Assembly: GCF_001542915.1 (NCBI RefSeq)
Contig: NZ_LNNH01000017.1
Location: 53,547 to 117,546 of the forward strand
Direction of reading: 5' to 3'
Origin: Peribacillus simplex
GTDB lineage: Bacteria; Bacillota; Bacilli; Bacillales; DSM-1321
DNA length: 64,000 bases
The notes beneath the pieces were generated by a model. That model ran no database searches, was not told where the DNA came from, and saw only the letters and a program-made list of their open reading frames with translations. This document shows, in pieces, positions 60,869-64,000 of this stretch (its first letter is position 1; each line of letters starts with the position of its first letter). The position numbers were made by a program, and so were the translations under genes.

Positions 60869-62068
60869 CTACGCCTCCAAGACGTTGATGAGGCCTTTAA
60901 TATTTTGGGACCATTGAAAATGCTGTTTCGCATATACATAACCGTTTTCCCCTAGCTCTTCACGCAGCGCTCGATCTCTGGCCATGGTCAAAATGTGGCG
61001 ACTGATTTCATCCACATCCCGGCTATCTGCCACCAGCCCGCACTTCGCCTCTGAGATCACCTGCTTGGCCCTTCCCGCCACATCACCGACAATCGGCTTT
61101 CCGACACACATATAATCAATGATCTTTCCAGGCAGCACCGTATTGAACACCTCTTTTTCCACCAAGCTTACATAAGCAATATGGGAGGAGGAAACTTCAT
61201 GAAGGGTCACCCTCCGATTCATCGCATTCATGACTTTTATATTCGCCAATCCCTTCGCGCTGATTTCCCTCTCGACTTCAGCTGCCCGGTAGCCGTATCC
61301 GATTATCGTGAACTCGATTTGCTTATGTTTCCTTAACGTTTCAGCAATGGCTATCAGTTTTTTCAGGTCTTGGGCCAGTCCGATATTCCCGGTATAGACG
61401 ACCTTGATTTTCGTTTCAGAAATGGGGGTAAATACATTCCGCAACGCCAGCTCATCACCAGTGAGCGAATTGGGGATGAAATGAATCGTTTCTTCCTCGA
61501 CCCCCTTGGCCCTGATATAATCCCTGAACCCAGGACTATTGATGATAATATGATCTGAATGCCTATACAGCTTCCGCTCCAGGACGTATGCGAACTTCAA
61601 AATCCATTTATTTGCGAAAACCCCCACTCCCATCAACGATTCTGGCCATAAGTCCCTGACATCGGTAATGAGTTTCGCCTTCATTTTTCTCTTGGCAATC
61701 AATGCTGCCATCGTCGGGAAAATTGGCGGTGTCGAGACAAACACATAATCATAAGTTTTTTCGAGACGGATGATTGTATAAATGAAAAGCCACATCGCTT
61801 CCAGATAATGCAGCAAGCGCCTTCCCATATTGCTTGTATACCGCTTCACCTTATTCGGTTTTATCCTGATGACATCTTCCTCAATATGTTCCTCATCCCA
61901 AAATTCATGGTCTTGATACAAACCTTGATCGGGATAACTCGGTTTCAACGTGATGACCGTTACTTCATATCCGTTTCTTTTCAAATGGAGATACACATTT
62001 TTCATTCGATTTCCCGCACTTCCGATTTCCGGATAAAAGTTTTGCACGATCATCAGGACGCTTTTCAT
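60869..62068 (-). CDS. WbuB-like glycosyltransferase family 4
   Basis: A 399-residue GT-B glycosyltransferase with the WbuB opening VLMIVQNFYPEIGSAGNR (about residues 4-21) and VFVSTPPIFPTMAALIAKR (about 107). The donor motifs are KVVYTGNIGLAQDLKKLIA (about 222-240) and PGKIIDYMCVGKPIVGDVAG (about 312). It is related to the first glycosyltransferase of the 13-22 kb operon but not a close copy. As first gene after the divergent promoter region it opens the ManNAcA unit. GTG at 62074 and ATG at 62068 are both possible; GAGGTGAT at 8-nt spacing favours the ATG. Confidence 0.82.
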   Translation of the reverse strand: MKSVLMIVQNFYPEIGSAGNRMKNVYLHLKRNGYEVTVITLKPSYPDQGLYQDHEFWDEEHIEEDVIRIKPNKVKRYTSNMGRRLLHYLEAMWLFIYTIIRLEKTYDYVFVSTPPIFPTMAALIAKRKMKAKLITDVRDLWPESLMGVGVFANKWILKFAYVLERKLYRHSDHIIINSPGFRDYIRAKGVEEETIHFIPNSLTGDELALRNVFTPISETKIKVVYTGNIGLAQDLKKLIAIAETLRKHKQIEFTIIGYGYRAAEVEREISAKGLANIKVMNAMNRRVTLHEVSSSHIAYVSLVEKEVFNTVLPGKIIDYMCVGKPIVGDVAGRAKQVISEAKCGLVADSRDVDEISRHILTMARDRALREELGENGYVYAKQHFQWSQNIKGLINVLEA

Positions 62069-62267
62069 ATTCACCTATCACCTCTATTCTTGGATCAGTC
62101 ATGCTTCCTGCTTTATATTGTAAAGTGCCGTTATTAATGGAAGGTTAAGGAAATATAAAGTCCTCATTAATATTGTAAATATTCCGTAAATTATTGTTTC
62201 GTTTTCATTTTTCCTCTGAATCTCTCGTTATAATGGGGAGGACAGTTAGCAGGAGGAGGAATGGAGC

Positions 62268-63404
62268 ATGCCTAAACAACGTTTGAAGGTCATGACGGTC
62301 TTTGGCACGAGGCCTGAAGCAATTAAAATGGCACCAGTCGTTTTGGAACTGAAAAAACATCAGGACGAAATAGAAACCATCGTGGTGGTCACCGCCCAGC
62401 ATCGGGAAATGCTTGATCAAGTACTGCAATGTTTTCAAATAAAGCCAGATCACGATTTGGATATGATGAGAGACAGACAGACATTAGAGGATATTACAAC
62501 AAGGGGCATCGAGGGACTCAGTTCGCTCATGAAGCATATAAAACCGGATATCGTCCTCGTCCATGGAGATACGACGACCACTTTCATCGCTAGCTTGGCT
62601 GCTTACTATAATAAGGTCCAGATTGGCCATGTTGAAGCCGGACTCCGCACTTGGAATAAGCATTCACCGTTTCCTGAGGAGATGAATCGGCAATTGACCG
62701 GTGTCCTGGCCGACATCCACTTCGCCCCGACCAAGCAGGCTGCCGAAAACCTGCTATTGGAGAATAAACGGACCGACAGCATCCACATCACTGGAAATAC
62801 GGTGATCGATGCCTTGAAAACAACGATCCAGAAGGACTATTCGCATCCGATCCTCTCTGATTTGAATGGAGATAGGATGCTATTGATGACGGTACATCGG
62901 CGTGAAAATATCGGAAAACCGATGCAGGGGATATTCCGTTCCGTGAAGCGGCTTCTTGATGAACATGGGGATATCCAGGTTGTTTTCCCGATTCATAAAA
63001 ATCCAGTCGTCCGGGAAATCGCCCATGAGGTCTTCGAAGAAACAAAGAGGCTACATATCATCGAGCCCCTGGAGGTGATTGATTTCCATAACTTCGCGGC
63101 ACGATCTCATCTCATCCTGACAGATTCCGGGGGGGTGCAGGAGGAAGCACCATCACTTGGCGTCCCGGTTGTCGTGTTGCGCGATACGACGGAACGGCCG
63201 GAGGGAATCAAGGCCGGCACACTTTTATTGGCCGGAATCGAAGAAGACCGCATTTACGAGGCAACCCATAATCTGCTTACGAACGAAGGCGACTATGAAA
63301 AAATGGCAACAGCCTCGAATCCATATGGGGATGGCTTTGCATCGAAACGGATTGTCGAAATTCTCCTCAAGCATTGTCAAGTGAGGTTCGCCCTTCCATC
63401 ATGA
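62268..63404 (+). CDS. mnaA: UDP-N-acetylglucosamine 2-epimerase
   Basis: A 378-residue non-hydrolysing UDP-GlcNAc 2-epimerase making UDP-ManNAc for teichoic/teichuronic linkage units and ManNAcA polymers. Motifs are VFGTRPEAIKMAPV (about 11-24), VHGDTTTTFIASL (about 97), GHVEAGLRTWN (about 117) and the catalytic-site LTDSGGVQEEAPSLG (about 284-298). The ATG at 62268 follows GGAGGAGGA. An upstream ATG (62261) in another frame ends after four codons and overlaps it. A TATAAT at 62229-62234 is the probable -10. It is divergent from the glycosyltransferase/wecC unit. Confidence 0.93.
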   Translation: MPKQRLKVMTVFGTRPEAIKMAPVVLELKKHQDEIETIVVVTAQHREMLDQVLQCFQIKPDHDLDMMRDRQTLEDITTRGIEGLSSLMKHIKPDIVLVHGDTTTTFIASLAAYYNKVQIGHVEAGLRTWNKHSPFPEEMNRQLTGVLADIHFAPTKQAAENLLLENKRTDSIHITGNTVIDALKTTIQKDYSHPILSDLNGDRMLLMTVHRRENIGKPMQGIFRSVKRLLDEHGDIQVVFPIHKNPVVREIAHEVFEETKRLHIIEPLEVIDFHNFAARSHLILTDSGGVQEEAPSLGVPVVVLRDTTERPEGIKAGTLLLAGIEEDRIYEATHNLLTNEGDYEKMATASNPYGDGFASKRIVEILLKHCQVRFALPS

Positions 63405-63418
63405 AAAAATGAAAAGAG

Positions 63419-63456
63419 AAAAAGCCTGCCGCCTCGCATAGGCGGTCAGGCTTTTT
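63419..63456. terminator. Terminator between mnaA and the chemotaxis gene (both strands)
   Basis: AAAAAGCCTGCCGCC and GGCGGTCAGGCTTTTT form a long stem with one mismatch. It is symmetrical, serving convergent mnaA and the MCP gene. Confidence 0.85.
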
Positions 63457-63468
63457 GATTTTCACGTG

Positions 63469-64000
63469 TTAAAACTTAAACCGGCTCACTTCCATTTTCA
63501 AGCTTTCAGCCAAGGTTGCCAACGCTTGGGCACCTTCGGAAATCTGTTCGGTGGCGGTGTGCTGTTCTTCGGTCGCAGCACTTGCATCATTTGCCCTTTC
63601 TGCGGAGATGACCGCTATTTCCTTGATAGAATGAGCGCCTTCCGTAACATCTTCAGTCATCACCTGCAGGTCGTCAACGGCAGAGGACACCGAGGCAATT
63701 TGCTCACTCACCTGTCCGACGGCCGATTTAATGTTAGTGAATACTTGTAGCGAGCTTGCCGAAGCAGCAAGTCCTTCTTCCGCTTTCTTACTTCCTACAT
63801 TGATAGACTCGACTCCCCTTCCAGTAGCCTCCTGGATGAACCGGACCATTTTCTCAATTTCCGCTGCCGATATCTTCGATTGCTCGGCAAGCTTCCGGAC
63901 CTCATCAGCCACCACTGCGAACCCTTTCCCATGTTCTCCAGCTCGTGCCGCTTCAATCGCTGCATTCAATGCCAATAAATTCGTTTGTTCGGAAATATCG
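63469..64000 (-). CDS. Methyl-accepting chemotaxis protein, C-terminal part
   Basis: The last 177 codons of a chemoreceptor enter from the right edge on the minus strand. The sequence contains the invariant CheA/CheW-binding hairpin tip ([20 protein letters not shown], then [20 protein letters not shown]). Coiled-coil heptads follow, ending near methylation-type Gln/Glu sites ([19 protein letters not shown]). The sensor and HAMP regions lie outside the window, so the ligand is unknown. The stop is followed by a terminator. The final residues EVSRFKF lack a CheR pentapeptide. Confidence 0.9.
   Translation of the reverse strand, partial: DISEQTNLLALNAAIEAARAGEHGKGFAVVADEVRKLAEQSKISAAEIEKMVRFIQEATGRGVESINVGSKKAEEGLAASASSLQVFTNIKSAVGQVSEQIASVSSAVDDLQVMTEDVTEGAHSIKEIAVISAERANDASAATEEQHTATEQISEGAQALATLAESLKMEVSRFKF

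Noticed and set aside
62261-62275. Four-codon ORF overlapping the mnaA start
   Set aside because: Its ATG is too close to the binding site and is probably incidental. Noted only because it overlaps the real ATG.

Overview
The window looks like chromosome of a low-to-moderate GC Bacillaceae species, most like Peribacillus/Bacillus. Most starts have strong AGGAGG-type ribosome binding sites. Regulation is Bacillus-like: a leucine T-box, a SAM-I riboswitch, divergent gltAB/gltC, divergent metK/pckA. One block (leuS, ytzC, ytqA, ytqB, ytpA, ytoA, metK, pckA) follows the B. subtilis gene neighbourhood from memory. No rRNA, tRNA, CRISPR array or prophage was seen.

Layout. 0-0.7 kb: edge of an IS1182-type transposase and a GC-rich Bacillaceae repeat. 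0.7-13.3 kb: peptide transporter; a lysozyme-response-like module (sigV-rsiV facing a peptidoglycan deacetylase, with matching ECF promoters); a YebC-family factor; a DUF4261 protein; a YfcC-type carrier; a 42-bp tandem repeat array; a TrkA-C membrane protein; and the yojN/yojO ATPase-vWA pair. 13.5-22.4 kb: a nine-gene co-directional cell-surface polysaccharide operon (two glycosyltransferases, DegT aminotransferase, Gfo/Idh dehydrogenase, PIG-L deacetylase, WbqC protein, flippase, polymerase, acetyltransferase). 22.7-26.8 kb: small regulatory and accessory genes, including a leader-peptide-like ORF before a CD3324-type gene, a FusB-type protein, and pirin facing an HxlR regulator. 27-34.7 kb: glutamate synthase, its activator gltC and a CotF-type coat protein.

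35-47 kb is the accessory part: a lipoprotein with an odd start, a decayed lipoprotein gene, a secreted beta-helix protein, an acetyltransferase, a six-gene ABC operon headed by a small secreted DUF2712-like protein, and a large secreted subtilisin with Ig-like repeats. The beta-helix transcription unit and the DUF2712/ABC operon, 5 kb apart, share a 33-bp upstream box (28/33 identical) at exactly the same distance from a -10-like hexamer. This is the best candidate for an undescribed regulated system in the window. 47-58 kb is the conserved housekeeping block. 58-63.4 kb holds UDP-ManNAc dehydrogenase, two glycosyltransferases and the divergent UDP-GlcNAc 2-epimerase, a ManNAcA-type polysaccharide set. 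The window ends inside a methyl-accepting chemotaxis protein gene.

All calls come from reading the sequence and recalled family knowledge. No database search was run.
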